Positions 35,007 to 44,082 of a DNA stretch of 64,000 nucleotides are shown here, piece by piece. The stretch's first letter is position 1; every line of letters begins with the position of its first letter. The stretch comes from Gammaproteobacteria bacterium (GTDB taxonomy: Bacteria > Pseudomonadota > Gammaproteobacteria > Pseudomonadales > Pseudohongiellaceae). The position numbers and the translations under genes were made by a program. Under the pieces are notes generated by a model. That model did not search any database, was not told the origin of the DNA, and was given only the letters and a program-made list of their open reading frames with translations. The stretch is from the NCBI GenBank assembly GCA_021773355.1, contig JAJFKE010000023.1:673722-737721 (forward strand). The letters are read 5' to 3'.

Positions 35007-38000
35007 CTAAGCCGCCATCGCATGCTGAGCACGTCGCTCAAAGAAGTTGAAAACAACAGCAGTCCGCTCGGCAAGCGCGTCTTCATCATATTTGGACGCA
35101 GGTAGTCCGGTCTGTTCGTCGTAGAGCAAGTCGTATATTTCCTGACGCAAGCCGTCCCGCGTGCTTTGCTTGCTGAAGACGTCCTGCACCTCTTCAATCC
35201 GTTTCCTCACCGCTTGCAGCAGGCCGACAGACGCAGCCTTGATCTGTTTGATTTCCTCCTTGGTCAGGTCATTCTGAATCAGCAAATCAAAGATTGGCTT
35301 TTGTTCAGGGGTAAGGCCGAGCGCGACATGACTTTGGGCTTCTTCCTCCATTTCAGCGGTCAGCCGCATCAACGCCTCGAACGTCGCCTCGATGGTGTTT
35401 CGATCTTTTTCTTTATTATATTCGACCACGATTTCATCAAAGCGGTCCTGGAAGTCTCCCAGGCTTGGGTTTTCCAGAAGCATCTTTTCCAGCCGCTTTT
35501 GAATCACTGTCCGCAGATCCTGCACATCACTGGCCTTACGCTCGCTCTTCGCAAATTCCTTGCGCAAGACTTCGAAATTCACCTTCGAGATATCGAAAAC
35601 ACGGTCATCTTCCCCATCGGTCTGAATATCGATGGCCTCGGACACGATCTCATTCAGGCGCTGGATAATCGCCGTGGTATCAGCCTTCTGCTTATCCTCT
35701 TCCAAAGACGCGTAGATGTACCGGATCGCCTGATAGTCTGCTTTGAAATCTTCGACGGTTTGGAACGTCAGGCAGGACTTGTATTTCCGGAACACGGCGC
35801 GTGCCGAAATCTCGAACCGTTTGCGGGTTTCATCATTCGCATTGATCAGTTCTTTAACATCCATCAAGGACTTAAGCTTTTCAAACCCACTTGCGATCTG
35901 CAGGCGCGCAAGATCAAAGCCTTCTTTTGTCAGCTCTTCGCGCACAATCCCGATTGCATCACTCAGTTCAGCCAAAAGCTTTTCTTCTGGGTTCAATGGG
36001 TCGACCTCTGGCGGTTCACCACCCTCAATCGGCGTGGCACCGGTGTGTCCCGCAAACGTCGCCAGCGCCTTGCGCAAGTTCTTAAGGATGCCGCAATAGT
36101 CGACAATCAGGCCGTTGTTTTTGCCTTCTTTCACGCGGTTGGCGCGGGCGATGGCCTGCATGAGTGTGTGCGCCTGAAGCGGCTTGTCCAGATACAGTGT
36201 CGACAACGAGGGAACATCAAATCCAGTCAGCCACATCGCACAGACAATGACGATCCGAAACGGGTGCTCTTCGCGCTTGAACGCGGTTTCAACATCGAGC
36301 CGCTTTTCGACACTGCGCCCACCGATGGTTTCGGTGACAGTGAAGCCATCTTTCATCCGTTTGCGGTGTGGGACGATATCCAGACCCCAATCCTTGAACC
36401 GCTTGACCTCGTTTTGCTCGTCGCTGACCACAACGGCCATTTCGGTTTCGCGCATCCAGTCCAGATGCTGTTGGCGCACTACAAGTTCCTGATCATCCGT
36501 GATCGTTTTAAGTTCCGCTTCCAGTTCCTTGATTTTCGCAGCCCACGAATCCTGGATGTAGTTGTACATCCTGACTGCGGTGACCTTGTCGATGGCGACA
36601 AACATCGCCTTGCCGCTCTCCCAATTCGTCGCGAAGTGCCACGCAAAATCCTTGGCAATATGGCGCAAACGCGCTTCAGCGGTCACGACGTGGTACTCGC
36701 GCTTCAAGTCTTCCGATAGCTTGGCGGCAACATCAACATCGTCAATTTCAGCTTCGGCAATCGCTTCTGCAAGTTTTTCGTTCAAACCATTGCCCGACAC
36801 CTTCAGTTTGTCACCGCGTGCGTCATAGAATAAGGGCAGGGTCGCCTCGTCTTCGATGGCGTCCTGAAAGTCATAAGTCGACAGATAAGCCCCGAACACC
36901 TTCTTGGTTATCTCGTCATTGCCAAAAAGCGGCGTGCCGGTGAAGCCGATGAAATTGGCGTTGGGCAGTCCCTTGCGCATATTCAGTGCGAGCGTACCGT
37001 ACTGGCTGCGGTGGGCTTCATCGGTCATGACAATCACATTGTCGCGGTCCGAATAGATGCCGCCTTCAGCTTGCTGATCGGTGAATTTCTGGATCATCGC
37101 AAAGACAGTTTTCTTTTGCTGGCTCAACAGATCGCGCAACCCTTTTGCCGATGCCGCCCGACACGGGTCAACGTCGTTGTTGGCCAGCCCGACCGAGGCG
37201 AATGTCTTGTATATCTGGTTGTCCAGATCGGTGCGGTCCGTCAGCACCAAGAACGTGAAATCGCCGCCCAGCTTGCGGTGGACCTTCTGCGTGAAAAACG
37301 CCATCGAGAATGACTTGCCCGATCCTTGCGTGTGCCAGAACACACCCAGCTTGCCATCGAGGCTTTCGCGGTCACGCACAGCTGCAACCGCACGGTTCAC
37401 ACCCAGATATTGGTGGTTCTTAGCCAAGATCTTGGCGGGTCCGTTCGCGGTATCCGCAAACAGGATGTAGTTTTCAAACAGGTCCAGAAACCGCCGTTTG
37501 TCGCATACGATCTTGAGCAGCGCCTCCATCGGCAACATCTCGTTGCGCTTGTCGGCTTCATCCAGCTTCAGCCATTCGGCATAGTGGCCGTATTCCGCGC
37601 TGATCGATCCCATCCGTGCCTTTTCACCATTTCCCAACACGACAAAGGCGTTGAAGTGGAACAGATGCGGCACCGTGTCCTTATAGTCGGACAGGTTTTC
37701 ATCAAAGGCGCGGCGCAGGTCTTTGTCGGGGCGCTTCAGCTCGCAGAACATCAGCGGCAAGCCATTGACGAACCCGATGATGTCCGCCCGCCGCCGGTGG
37801 GCATAGCCGCGTATCCACATCTCGCGGACGCACAGGAAATCGTTGTTTTCAGGGTCATCAAAATTGAACACGCGCAGGCGTTCGATCTTTTGTTCGCCGT
37901 TCTGGCGATATTTCACCTTCACCCCGTCTCGGATCAGGTTGTATTTGTCCTGATTGATGCGGATCAGCGATTGCGAGCCAAAGATGTCCGTGATCTCGCG

Positions 38001-38225
38001 CAGTGCCTGTTTGTATGCGACCTCTGGCAGGCCGGGGTTCAGTTTGACCAACGCCTCAGACAGATAGCGGGTCAGGATGACATCCTTATCGGATTTCCGC
38101 CCAAACGTGCCTTCGGGGCCGAATTTCTCTTGGTTCCATGCCATGACGGCCCGCCAGCCGTGCACATCACGCAGGTAGTCGGACATGGTGACTTGGACAA
38201 GATTGTCTTCGGTAAAGGCATTCAT
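35007..38225 (-). CDS. hsdR: Type I restriction enzyme, R subunit
   Basis: 1072 aa. Order: N-terminal nuclease with RADIIGFVNGLPLMFCELKR (PD-ExK core, ~140-160), SF2 translocase with Walker A TQGSGKS (~298-304), DEAH in MTDEAHRSQYG (~400) and motif VI QAIARANR, then a helical C-terminal part that docks on the methylase. It translocates DNA and cuts far from unmethylated sites. Third gene of hsdM–hsdS–hsdR, 10 bp after hsdS. Base composition is clearly more GC-rich than the flanking island genes, pointing to separate acquisition. Confidence 0.95.
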   Translation of the reverse strand: MNAFTEDNLVQVTMSDYLRDVHGWRAVMAWNQEKFGPEGTFGRKSDKDVILTRYLSEALVKLNPGLPEVAYKQALREITDIFGSQSLIRINQDKYNLIRDGVKVKYRQNGEQKIERLRVFNFDDPENNDFLCVREMWIRGYAHRRRADIIGFVNGLPLMFCELKRPDKDLRRAFDENLSDYKDTVPHLFHFNAFVVLGNGEKARMGSISAEYGHYAEWLKLDEADKRNEMLPMEALLKIVCDKRRFLDLFENYILFADTANGPAKILAKNHQYLGVNRAVAAVRDRESLDGKLGVFWHTQGSGKSFSMAFFTQKVHRKLGGDFTFLVLTDRTDLDNQIYKTFASVGLANNDVDPCRAASAKGLRDLLSQQKKTVFAMIQKFTDQQAEGGIYSDRDNVIVMTDEAHRSQYGTLALNMRKGLPNANFIGFTGTPLFGNDEITKKVFGAYLSTYDFQDAIEDEATLPLFYDARGDKLKVSGNGLNEKLAEAIAEAEIDDVDVAAKLSEDLKREYHVVTAEARLRHIAKDFAWHFATNWESGKAMFVAIDKVTAVRMYNYIQDSWAAKIKELEAELKTITDDQELVVRQQHLDWMRETEMAVVVSDEQNEVKRFKDWGLDIVPHRKRMKDGFTVTETIGGRSVEKRLDVETAFKREEHPFRIVIVCAMWLTGFDVPSLSTLYLDKPLQAHTLMQAIARANRVKEGKNNGLIVDYCGILKNLRKALATFAGHTGATPIEGGEPPEVDPLNPEEKLLAELSDAIGIVREELTKEGFDLARLQIASGFEKLKSLMDVKELINANDETRKRFEISARAVFRKYKSCLTFQTVEDFKADYQAIRYIYASLEEDKQKADTTAIIQRLNEIVSEAIDIQTDGEDDRVFDISKVNFEVLRKEFAKSERKASDVQDLRTVIQKRLEKMLLENPSLGDFQDRFDEIVVEYNKEKDRNTIEATFEALMRLTAEMEEEAQSHVALGLTPEQKPIFDLLIQNDLTKEEIKQIKAASVGLLQAVRKRIEEVQDVFSKQSTRDGLRQEIYDLLYDEQTGLPASKYDEDALAERTAVVFNFFERRAQHAMAA

Positions 38226-38234
38226 ATCAGAATC

Positions 38235-39473
38235 TTACACTTTAACGGGAATGCGTCCATCCATTAAGCGCGGAAGGAGCAAGTCGCGGGCTTTGGTGAG
38301 TTGGGCATTTGATGTGGCAAGAATTTCAGATTGCTCATGCATGCTCTCAACTTGATTGCCAAAGGCTAAAATAAGCTCTTTTGAAGGGCACAAAATTCGG
38401 AAGTTGCCAACCACGTCCTTAGTAAGGGCTTCTCTTGTCGCTCCGCCAGCCCTCGCAACACTAAGCAATTTCTCTTTGTTTTGCTGTGCGTTTATTGAAT
38501 GCAGAACAAAGAATGGGCTGCATTCATCTAAATCAGCCCTGACAATCATTACGTGCTGATTGACCCGTGCTGGAAGATGCCGATCAGGAACAATGCAACA
38601 GCGAGCAACAGAAGCACCTGTAATGTTAAGCAGAACGTCATGTTTAGCGACGGTTACATTTGCTAGTTTCTTGGCTTGGTCCTCGTTGAGGAAAACCAGT
38701 CCGTCATCGTGGAATGAATAATCATAAACGTTGAGGCTGCGGATAAGCGTCAAACCTTGATCCTGATATGCTCCTGCACCACCACGGGGTGTTGCGCCGC
38801 TGCCCAATTTTGTTGTTAGTTCCGCTATGCGTCGCTTCTCCCACCCTTCCGGCAACCCATCCACAAATTTTGCGGTCTCATGGCCGGGAAAGCGGAAGTG
38901 GACGAACCATTCGCGATAAAGCAGCCGCGCCGCCTTCTCCAACAACTCAATCCGCCGCCGGTTGTTCTCGATCAGGTCATCATAGGCCGAAAGGGTCGCC
39001 GCGATGCGTTCTTGGGTTGGTAGATCGGGAGCTCTGACCGTGACGCCAGAAAAAGTTGTCTTGTTGATAATTGGTTGCGCTGCGCCGCCACTTAGGCCAA
39101 TAGATCGAACTTTGTCACGGTTATAGTTCATTAAGTAGTAAATGAAGCGGGGGTCATGCTCATCATTGGGGACAATGCTATTGATCTGTTGGTTGGTCAG
39201 GCAGCTGGCTGATGTAATACCACATTTTCCAATAGTATTACCTATGCAGGTAAATGTCGTCGAACCCGCGGGGATGAACTGATTTTTGTGCTTATCTCTT
39301 GCCAACTGGGTCACAGACGAGTGTGTTGAGTTTACATAGTAAGATGCCCAGTCAAGGTCAGTCGGCGTAACAAATAGAAATTCGCCATCATAAAACTCAC
39401 GATTGCCCGTCGCCGGTGTCTTGCCAGTAACGATCTTTCCTAAGTCCCCGACTGTCTTTTCCACCCAACTCAT
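38235..39473 (-). CDS. hsdS: Type I restriction enzyme, specificity subunit
   Basis: 412 aa. Two target-recognition domains (residues ~1-150 and ~205-360) are each followed by a conserved helix (QERIAATLSAYDDLIENNRRRIELLEKAARLLYREWF and the C-terminal KARDLLLPRLMDG). Each TRD reads one half of a split recognition site. The start ATG overlaps the hsdM stop. TRD1 and TRD2 are more AT-rich than the rest of the operon, as expected for exchangeable recognition modules. Confidence 0.93.
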   Translation of the reverse strand: MSWVEKTVGDLGKIVTGKTPATGNREFYDGEFLFVTPTDLDWASYYVNSTHSSVTQLARDKHKNQFIPAGSTTFTCIGNTIGKCGITSASCLTNQQINSIVPNDEHDPRFIYYLMNYNRDKVRSIGLSGGAAQPIINKTTFSGVTVRAPDLPTQERIAATLSAYDDLIENNRRRIELLEKAARLLYREWFVHFRFPGHETAKFVDGLPEGWEKRRIAELTTKLGSGATPRGGAGAYQDQGLTLIRSLNVYDYSFHDDGLVFLNEDQAKKLANVTVAKHDVLLNITGASVARCCIVPDRHLPARVNQHVMIVRADLDECSPFFVLHSINAQQNKEKLLSVARAGGATREALTKDVVGNFRILCPSKELILAFGNQVESMHEQSEILATSNAQLTKARDLLLPRLMDGRIPVKV

Positions 39474-41503
39474 ACGATCAGCTCTTCAAAGTTCTTCGTA
39501 ATGGTATCGGCTAACTCCGCCGCTTCAGCGTTCAGGGTCTCGATCTCAAGGTGGATTTCCTTGATCGTCTCTTCGAAATCAAAGTCTTCGTCATCCACCT
39601 CTGGTGCTACCCCAACATAGCGCCCCGGTGTCAGGCTGTAGTCCTTGGCGGCCAGTTCTGCCTGATCAACCAATTTGAGCAGCCCTTCGACATCGCGCAG
39701 CTTACCTTCAGGAAAGCGCGACAGCAGCCATTCTGCCTGCCCTTCGAAATAGCGGGCGCGCTTCAGGGTGCCGGTGACCGACAGTTGCACATTCGGGTCA
39801 CCCGTCAGTGGCACGCGTGCTTCGGCAATGGTGGCCAGCAGCTTTTTGCCTTCTGCCGCTTTTTCACCCGCTGCCAGTGCAGCCTCTTGCGCTTTTTGCG
39901 CCAGTTTCGCCAGATGGTCGATTTCCTTGATCAGCACTTTGGCATGTTCTGCCATGGGCTGCATTGCCGCACGTGCATCTGTCAGGGCGGCAATTTCCGC
40001 CTCTGGTTTCGCCAGCGTGGCGCTGTCTTTTGCAAAAGCCGCTGCATCTGCCTTGAGCTTGGCGATGCCTTCCTTCAGGTCTGAGGTGTCGGAATGTCTG
40101 GCCAGATAGCTGTCCGCCGAATCAAGGGCGCTGATTAGCTTGGCAAAGTCTGTCGCCTGCGCCTCTGTCCTTGCGGTTTTCAGGTAATCCCGAACCAGAC
40201 CTGCAAACCGGTCCTCCTCCCCGCGATACAGCCAGACGATGGATGTCAGGTTGTGCATATGTTCGGGTGAGAAATCGAACACCTTGCGCGTCACCTTGCG
40301 GAATACGTGGCGAGCATCCAGCATCAACACCTTGTCGCGCATGTGTTCTGGCTTTGCCTTGTCGAAAAACCACAGCTCGCAAGGGACCGTTCGCGTGTAG
40401 AAAAAGTTGCCCCTGATCGCCATCATGATGTCGACGTCGCCGGATTTAACTAACGCCTCGCGCACCTTGGCCTCACCGCCACCTGCTGACGATGCCTGCG
40501 ACGACATTACGATTCCGGCGCGGCCTTTTGCGCTGAGATAGGAATGGAAAAACGACATCCAGACATAGTTGCCGTTGGACACCTTGCCGCCCTTGTTAAC
40601 CCCAGGCAGGCCAAAGCTGAGCCGCTTGTCATCCTTGATCTTTTCCGCGTCGATTTCATCCACGTTGAACGGCGGGTTCGCCATGACAAAGTCGAACGGC
40701 CCTTTGTCCTTGTGTGGGTCTTCGTAGTAGCTGATGGCCTTCTGGATGTCCCCCTCAAGCCCATGCACGGCAAGGTTCATTTTCGCCAGCCGGATCGTGG
40801 TCGGGTTTTTCTCCATCCCATAGAACGTCACGCGTTCATTCGGATTCGCCTTCATACTTTCAATGAAATGTGCCGATTGCACAAACATGCCGCCAGAACC
40901 GCACGCGGGATCGATGATCTTGCCCTGCTTGGGTTCAATGATGTTCACGATGGTCTCAACAATGCTGACCGGCGTGAAGAATTCACCGTTGTCGTGGGCC
41001 TTCTGATCGGCAAACTGGGTTAGGAAATATTCATAGATGCGCCCGAACACGTCCCCGTCGGCCTTTTGCAGGGTCGGATCGTTGAAGATGCGCAGCACTT
41101 GGCGCAAGACGTCGTCATCAAGCTCTTCATATTCCTGCTTTGGCAGCAAACCGGCGAGGGTCTCATAATCTTCTTCGATTGACTCCATCGCAGCCGTCAA
41201 AGCCGCCGCCGCACTCTTGCCTTCCGGCAAGCTGACCAGATGTTCAAATTCAGCTTCAGGTCGCAGGAAGATCGAACCCCGCCGCGAAAAATCCTCTTTG
41301 GTCAGATCACGGGTTTTGCCACCACGGCTGGGCAGCGTCGGAATGATGTCCGCCCGAACCTTCAAAAACCGCGAGTAGGCGTGCCGCAGAAAGATCAGGC
41401 CCATGACGGGCATGAAATATTCGTTGCTGGCAAAGTTGGAACTGGATCGCAGGACGTCCGCAGAAGACCAAAGCCGTTTTTCCAGATTGCCGATATTTTC
41501 CAT
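39470..41503 (-). CDS. hsdM: Type I restriction-modification DNA methylase, M subunit
   Basis: 677 aa from ATG 41503, chosen because aaggtagg lies just upstream; the longer frame from 41620 has no such signal. Contains HsdM N-terminal helices (ENIGNLEKRLWSSADVLR), SAM-binding DPACGSGGMF (~197) and the catalytic NPPF (~274) of N6-adenine methylases. A long helical C-terminal extension (~430-560) is Ala/Lys-rich. It methylates the host recognition site. Operon order M–S–R, with M/S overlapping by 4 bp. No solitary methylase nearby. Confidence 0.94.
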   Translation of the reverse strand: MENIGNLEKRLWSSADVLRSSSNFASNEYFMPVMGLIFLRHAYSRFLKVRADIIPTLPSRGGKTRDLTKEDFSRRGSIFLRPEAEFEHLVSLPEGKSAAAALTAAMESIEEDYETLAGLLPKQEYEELDDDVLRQVLRIFNDPTLQKADGDVFGRIYEYFLTQFADQKAHDNGEFFTPVSIVETIVNIIEPKQGKIIDPACGSGGMFVQSAHFIESMKANPNERVTFYGMEKNPTTIRLAKMNLAVHGLEGDIQKAISYYEDPHKDKGPFDFVMANPPFNVDEIDAEKIKDDKRLSFGLPGVNKGGKVSNGNYVWMSFFHSYLSAKGRAGIVMSSQASSAGGGEAKVREALVKSGDVDIMMAIRGNFFYTRTVPCELWFFDKAKPEHMRDKVLMLDARHVFRKVTRKVFDFSPEHMHNLTSIVWLYRGEEDRFAGLVRDYLKTARTEAQATDFAKLISALDSADSYLARHSDTSDLKEGIAKLKADAAAFAKDSATLAKPEAEIAALTDARAAMQPMAEHAKVLIKEIDHLAKLAQKAQEAALAAGEKAAEGKKLLATIAEARVPLTGDPNVQLSVTGTLKRARYFEGQAEWLLSRFPEGKLRDVEGLLKLVDQAELAAKDYSLTPGRYVGVAPEVDDEDFDFEETIKEIHLEIETLNAEAAELADTITKNFEELIV

Positions 41504-42167
41504 GGACCTACCTTCTTGTGTTTGAGTGTTGCTGTAGTGCTCAAGCATGTATGCGTTTGATTGGGTTTGAGTCCCCGAAAATAACGGGTTCAATCTACGG
41601 CAAATATGCTTTAAAACCAAGCGGATATATTGATCTTGGGTAGCAAAGTGCTATTGAGATTAGCTCTGAAGCTCTCTATAAGGCTTTCGAATCCTGTGAG
41701 TGCCAAAGTATGCCGCCATCAGGATCAATAAGCTGCATTCCCTTCTAAGCATAACAACTTCCTGTGCTTCTTGATTATGCTATATCTGAGCTTAAAATCT
41801 GAATCACATGGGTTTCATTTGGTATCTCTATGGTATGTCTGGTGACATGCTGATCTACAACTTCTTCTCGATTACACACTTACGAAGTCATAAATGCATC
41901 TGAAGACTTCGCCGACATGGTCCCTTGCTATGTCTACTTCTCATCAGCTTCGGCACTGGGTATCTATACCACTATCGATTTTATTGCTTTCAATAAAATA
42001 ACCTATGGATTCAACTACTCCCGTCTAAATTTCTGACATTTTTAGTATGTCTATATCTGCTGGTCACACTGTGGTCACAGTGCCAAGCGAAACTCTCCAA
42101 AAAATACCCGACACCGCTATGGTGGCGTCCTAAGATGTGTCCTAACACTTATAGATAGGACATCGAT
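41504..42167. promoter_or_regulatory. Divergent regulatory gap between hsd operon and integrase
   Basis: 664 bp with no supported gene. Contains a perfect dyad cactgtg-gt-cacagtg (42067-42082) and repeated gtcctaa / taggac motifs (42128-42161) just before the integrase ATG; these may be operator or recombinase-binding sites. Promoters for both flanking transcripts must lie here. Confidence 0.45.
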
Positions 42168-43181
42168 ATGGCGACTATTCGGAAGAGTCGGGGCAAGTGG
42201 CAAGCACAAGTGCGACTTAAGGGCATCAAGCCCATAGCAAAGTCATTCAGTAAGAAGTCTGATGCAGTTGCATGGTCACTGGTAATTGAGTCTCGAGTCA
42301 TACGAGGCACGTATGTCGACCCAAGAGTAGCTGAGAGCACATTAGTTTCTGATGTCATTAATCGCTACCTCGAGCTTCGTAACAAGAACAATAGGGTAGA
42401 CGCTTCGCTGAGGTCGCGATCAGAGCGGCTCAGGCGCTCTCTGGGAGTTTTTAGCTTGAGTCAGCTATCAGTAGCTGACCTTTCTCGTTATCGCGACCAG
42501 CGTCTCGAGGTTGTGTCTGGCCAGACGGTGATTCATGAGCTTAGTCTAATGAGAGCGATTCTTCGTACAGCAGCTACTGAATGGGGAATACCATTTCCCT
42601 TGGGTGTACCCACTATAAGGCTTCCCAAGACACCTCGCGGCCGCGTTCGACGATTGAAAGCGGGTGAAGAGGAAAAGCTTCTCTCACTATGTGATGACCC
42701 CACTCTCCAAGACTTTATCTTATTGGCTCTTGAGACAGCCATGCGCAGGTCCGAGTTGATAAATCTTCGCTGGGAAGACATCGACTGGAAATCGCGGGTA
42801 CTGTCCATCCATAAGACTAAGAATGGTATTCCGCGACAGATTCCACTGAGTGACAAAGCATTGATGGTATTGCAGCGTCAAGCTGACATCAGGGTGACGA
42901 ATGGAGGACAGAACGATAACGAGCAAGGCCGAGTCTTCCACCTATCCGCCATGGCTATTACTCATCGATTTACGCGACTTCGGGAGAAAGCGGGTATCAA
43001 AGATTTGCATCTGCATGACTGCCGCCACGAAGCGATTAGCCGCTTGTTTGAGCTTGGGCTTAACCAGATGGAGGTTGCGGCTATAAGTGGGCATCAGAGT
43101 GTTTCGATGTTGCAGAGATACACGCACATAGGTGTAAATCACCTCGTTGATAGAATAGAGAATTTTCAAGGTGCGCGGTAA
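42168..43181 (+). CDS. Tyrosine-type site-specific recombinase/integrase
   Basis: 337 aa. N-terminal SAM-like core-binding domain, then the catalytic domain with R (TAMRRSELINLRWEDID, ~190), K (HKTKNG), HxxR (LHDCRHEAISR, ~284) and the H…Y pair (SGHQSVSMLQRYTHIG, Tyr ~323). It cuts and joins DNA at attachment or recombination sites. It is not next to ssrA; its target may be a second, nested element that carries the hsd operon, or the ATPase cassette to its right. Confidence 0.92.
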   Translation: MATIRKSRGKWQAQVRLKGIKPIAKSFSKKSDAVAWSLVIESRVIRGTYVDPRVAESTLVSDVINRYLELRNKNNRVDASLRSRSERLRRSLGVFSLSQLSVADLSRYRDQRLEVVSGQTVIHELSLMRAILRTAATEWGIPFPLGVPTIRLPKTPRGRVRRLKAGEEEKLLSLCDDPTLQDFILLALETAMRRSELINLRWEDIDWKSRVLSIHKTKNGIPRQIPLSDKALMVLQRQADIRVTNGGQNDNEQGRVFHLSAMAITHRFTRLREKAGIKDLHLHDCRHEAISRLFELGLNQMEVAAISGHQSVSMLQRYTHIGVNHLVDRIENFQGAR

Positions 43182-43234
43182 GTACTGACGTCAATGATGT
43201 CATAAATTCAGCAATTCCAAGGATAGCGGAGCTG

Positions 43235-43510
43235 CTAATCTGGAATATCTGGCTCATCACCCCAAATGGCTGATCCAGCCCGATCTGCACTTGCTGTTCC
43301 AGCTCGATCGGCCGCAGCAAATGGAGAGCTCATCCCCGTACTTTCTGTAGAGCGGAATACAAGACGATTCCCGCTAATTGTTCCAACATAGTTCCCGTCT
43401 GGTCCGTAAACTTTTCCGCCTTTGATGCGCCCCAGCACGCAACCAGAACTGCTATACACCATGTCGCCAGAAACTTGGAGTGGTTTGCCATCTTTTGTAT
43501 GCAAAGTCAT
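43235..43510 (-). CDS. 4-fold beta flower domain small protein
   Basis: 91 aa from ATG 43510 (gagg ribosome site eight bases upstream), trimming ten residues from the longer frame. It shows four short repeats of the beta flower type: TKDGKPLQVSG, YSSSGCVLGRIKGG, YGPDGNYVGTISG and RLVF, each with the xxGxxxGxxxG/N turn. The last ~35 residues are Ala/Asp-rich and disordered. Function unknown. Lies 58 bp downstream of the next gene, apparently the third member of the ATPase cassette. Confidence 0.65.
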   Translation of the reverse strand: MTLHTKDGKPLQVSGDMVYSSSGCVLGRIKGGKVYGPDGNYVGTISGNRLVFRSTESTGMSSPFAAADRAGTASADRAGSAIWGDEPDIPD

Positions 43511-43568
43511 ATGCTTGTCCTCGAATTGGTGATAGCGCACGAAGTAATATGTCTTCCTTAACTATTTG

Positions 43569-44033
43569 TCATGTTTTTTTTTCAGTTGTAACTCGACCTA
43601 ATCGCATTGCTGTAGTAATTAGCCCAATTAAATCGGTATCTTTGGAATTGTTCAAAATTTCGTTTTCAATCGTATCTAACAATATATTCCGCAAGTGGAT
43701 TTGGTAAATGTAATTAGGTTCAACTTTTGAGATTTTTTCGATTATTCCCGAGAGTAGTGCCGCATACTGAAGCTCATTGTTCTTTTCCAAATAGGAATAA
43801 ATATGTAATTCTCCCTCCGCTTTGGCTGAGTCTTCGATCATTGCATCGCTTACTAATGACGAGTTAGCGCCCTCAAAAGTAAATTCATTGAACGCATAAG
43901 AATCAAACTTATCTGAATAAAAAGCATGATATTCCGAACTTCTTTTGTGTCCAGAAGTTGCAGGAGAAGTTGTGATTACAACGGGGTAACCATGTCCTGA
44001 GAAAAAGGGTCCTGCATATATCGAACAACTCAT
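43569..44033 (-). CDS. Unknown protein, partner of the SMC-like ATPase
   Basis: 154 aa from ATG 44033, which has a textbook aggagag ribosome site; the 194-aa longer frame overlaps the ATPase gene and is not used. I recognise no family. The first half is beta-like with Ser/Thr/Gly and aromatic residues (YAGPFFSGHGYPVVITTSPA); the second half is helical and acidic (ELQYAALLSGIIEKISKVEP). No membrane segment. It begins 49 bp after the ATPase stop, so it is likely co-transcribed and may be its dedicated effector or adaptor. Confidence 0.6.
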   Translation of the reverse strand: MSCSIYAGPFFSGHGYPVVITTSPATSGHKRSSEYHAFYSDKFDSYAFNEFTFEGANSSLVSDAMIEDSAKAEGELHIYSYLEKNNELQYAALLSGIIEKISKVEPNYIYQIHLRNILLDTIENEILNNSKDTDLIGLITTAMRLGRVTTEKKT

Positions 44034-44082
44034 TTGACTCTCCTCATAAATATTATATTTATTGTTTGTTACTGTGAAATTG

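Noticed and set aside
35166..36719. 517-codon open frame on the plus strand
   Set aside because: Fully antisense to hsdR, which has clear motifs. GC-rich coding DNA commonly leaves long shadow frames; composition and lack of any domain agree.
37326..38267. 313-codon open frame on the plus strand
   Set aside because: Also a shadow of hsdR/hsdS; no recognisable domain, no ribosome site.
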